NCBI GenBank assembly: GCA_902482615.1
Contig: CABTAA010000102.1
Location: forward strand, 1 to 6,277
DNA: 6,277 nt
DNA from: an uncultured Collinsella sp.
Lineage (GTDB): Bacteria; Actinomycetota; Coriobacteriia; Coriobacteriales; Coriobacteriaceae
Direction of reading: 5' to 3'
In this document: positions 5,409-6,277 of the stretch, one piece after another
Position numbering within the stretch: the first letter of the stretch is position 1
Layout: each line of letters begins with the position of its first letter
The notes under the pieces: model-generated
Told to the model about the DNA's origin: nothing
What the model saw: only the letters and a program-made list of their open reading frames with translations
The model's database searches: none
Translations under genes and position numbers: made by a program

Positions 5409-6164
5409 CTATTTGCTAGCTTTTGACGAGCCTCCGCTCGCCTTTTGGTATTCGTCCTTAAAGGCCTTGAACATGCCGCGCGTCTTGCCGAGCTGCTTGC
5501 CCAGTGCGCGACTGCCCTTGTCCACGGCAACCGATCCCTTGTCGTCGAGCACCTTGGCGCCCTTTTTGACCTTGTCGCCCACCACGACGCTGGCCTCGGC
5601 GGCCTTAGCAGCCGCACCGCCCGAATACCCGAGCGACTTGACCTCGTCCGAGACGACCATCGCGCCGTTCTCGTAGCCGCGCAGCATCGTCGGCGGCACC
5701 TGTGTGTCACCGACCAAAACACTCGAAGCAGCACCGGCGGTCACATAGAATGCCTGCACGATGCCCGAGCGTGGCTTGAACTCAACATCCGAGCAATAGC
5801 CCACGACGTCGCCCGATTCCGTGCGCACGTCCATACCGACCCAGATGATGCAATCGTCCAGGTTGATGTCGAGGCGCTTGGCGGCGGCGGCATCGTACGT
5901 GTCCTTGACGTCATCGACCGCAATGGCGCCCTCGTAGACACCAATGGCGTCGAGCGCTACGAATCGGTCGGGACGCTCGATCATGCCCGCGATATCGGAC
6001 TGGCGGACCATAAAGCCGACCACGCGCGTACCGCCCGGGGTAAAGACCGGAAAGTGAATCTTTCCGAGCTTTTTAGGGCTGCGCGGCGTGCCGTCCTTTT
6101 TGGTGCGCTTGTCCTCGGTAGGCTTGCGATAGATCTTGGCGCCGACAAAATCCCCGGCGCGCAT
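5409..6164 (-). CDS. PRC-barrel domain protein with a Lys/Ala/Gly-rich tail
   Basis: A 251-aa soluble protein with no signal peptide or membrane segment. Residues 1-80 (MRAGDFVGAKIY; GKIHFPVFTPGGTRVVGFMV) and 108-175 (WVGMDVRTESGDVVGYCSDVEF; GIVQAFYVT) look like two PRC-barrel-type beta units. These are small domains found in the ribosome-maturation factor RimM, in photosynthetic reaction-centre H subunits and in many proteins of unknown role. Residues 180-251 are low in complexity, rich in Lys, Ala, Gly and Ser, and probably flexible or helical and basic. The exact function is unknown. The start ATG 6164 overlaps the upstream stop by one base (TAATG) with GAGG four bases before it, so the gene is translationally coupled to its upstream neighbour. 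The MgtE-like protein in this window also begins with PRC-barrel units, but the two genes are 1.8 kb apart and a functional link is only a guess. Confidence 0.72.
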   Translation of the reverse strand: MRAGDFVGAKIYRKPTEDKRTKKDGTPRSPKKLGKIHFPVFTPGGTRVVGFMVRQSDIAGMIERPDRFVALDAIGVYEGAIAVDDVKDTYDAAAAKRLDINLDDCIIWVGMDVRTESGDVVGYCSDVEFKPRSGIVQAFYVTAGAASSVLVGDTQVPPTMLRGYENGAMVVSDEVKSLGYSGGAAAKAAEASVVVGDKVKKGAKVLDDKGSVAVDKGSRALGKQLGKTRGMFKAFKDEYQKASGGSSKASK

Positions 6165-6277
6165 TATGCCTCGGTCGAGGGCTCCGCAGCCTCGGTATCA
6201 GCCTCGACGGCGTTCTCGACCACGACGTCGGCGGCAGGCGTCACGTTGCCGCCCGAAACGGCGTCGTTGAGCTGCTC
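6164..6277 (-). CDS. C-terminal end of an unidentified upstream gene (partial)
   Basis: The last 37 codons and the TAA stop (6166-6164) of a gene entering from the right edge. The visible residues begin EQLNDAVSGGNVTPAADVVV and end in TEAAEPSTEA. The tail is acidic, rich in Ala, Glu, Val and Asp, and probably disordered. It has no motif that identifies a family. The stop overlaps the ATG of the PRC-barrel gene by one base, which places both in one operon and supports the reading frame. Confidence 0.65.
   Translation of the reverse strand, partial: EQLNDAVSGGNVTPAADVVVENAVEADTEAAEPSTEA

Overview
The window looks like chromosomal DNA of a high-GC Gram-positive gut actinobacterium of the class Coriobacteriia, with Collinsella as my best guess. 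This rests on the GC-rich coding style, GTG and TTG starts, and an Nramp-type protein with the same odd signatures I recall for the Eggerthella lenta magnesium transporter NRMT. It is an inference without any database search. All convincing genes lie on the minus strand, so transcription runs from the right edge to the left.

Layout, in transcription order. At the right edge is the acidic C-terminal tail of a gene cut by the window (6164-6277). Its stop overlaps by one base the start of a PRC-barrel protein of 251 aa (5409-6164). A perfect 11-bp hairpin (5358-5387) separates this from a membrane-anchored NodB-fold protein of 468 aa (3930-5336) that has lost most residues a polysaccharide deacetylase needs. 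A gap of about 295 bp (3635-3929) holds a likely promoter and a leader with mutually exclusive RNA folds. Next come two tightly coupled genes: a 614-aa protein with PRC-barrel, MgtE_N and CBS domains and five membrane segments (1790-3634, TTG start), and, 8 bp after its stop, a 420-aa Nramp-family transporter of the NRMT type (519-1781, GTG start). A clear intrinsic terminator (464-497) ends this unit.

The left 460 bp carry no convincing gene. They contain a strong hairpin at the edge (1-30) and a 230-bp AT-rich element bounded by 32-bp near-perfect inverted repeats (206-435) that looks like a MITE-type repeat.

The most interesting reading is a two-gene magnesium module. The MgtE-like protein keeps the cytosolic Mg-sensing half (MgtE_N plus CBS pair) but its membrane half lacks the GGN/GTQ region and the selectivity Asp of MgtE. 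The partner is an Nramp protein whose metal site is altered as expected for Mg2+ rather than Mn2+ or Fe2+. A sensor-regulator subunit acting on an NRMT pore would fit. It is an inference to be tested.
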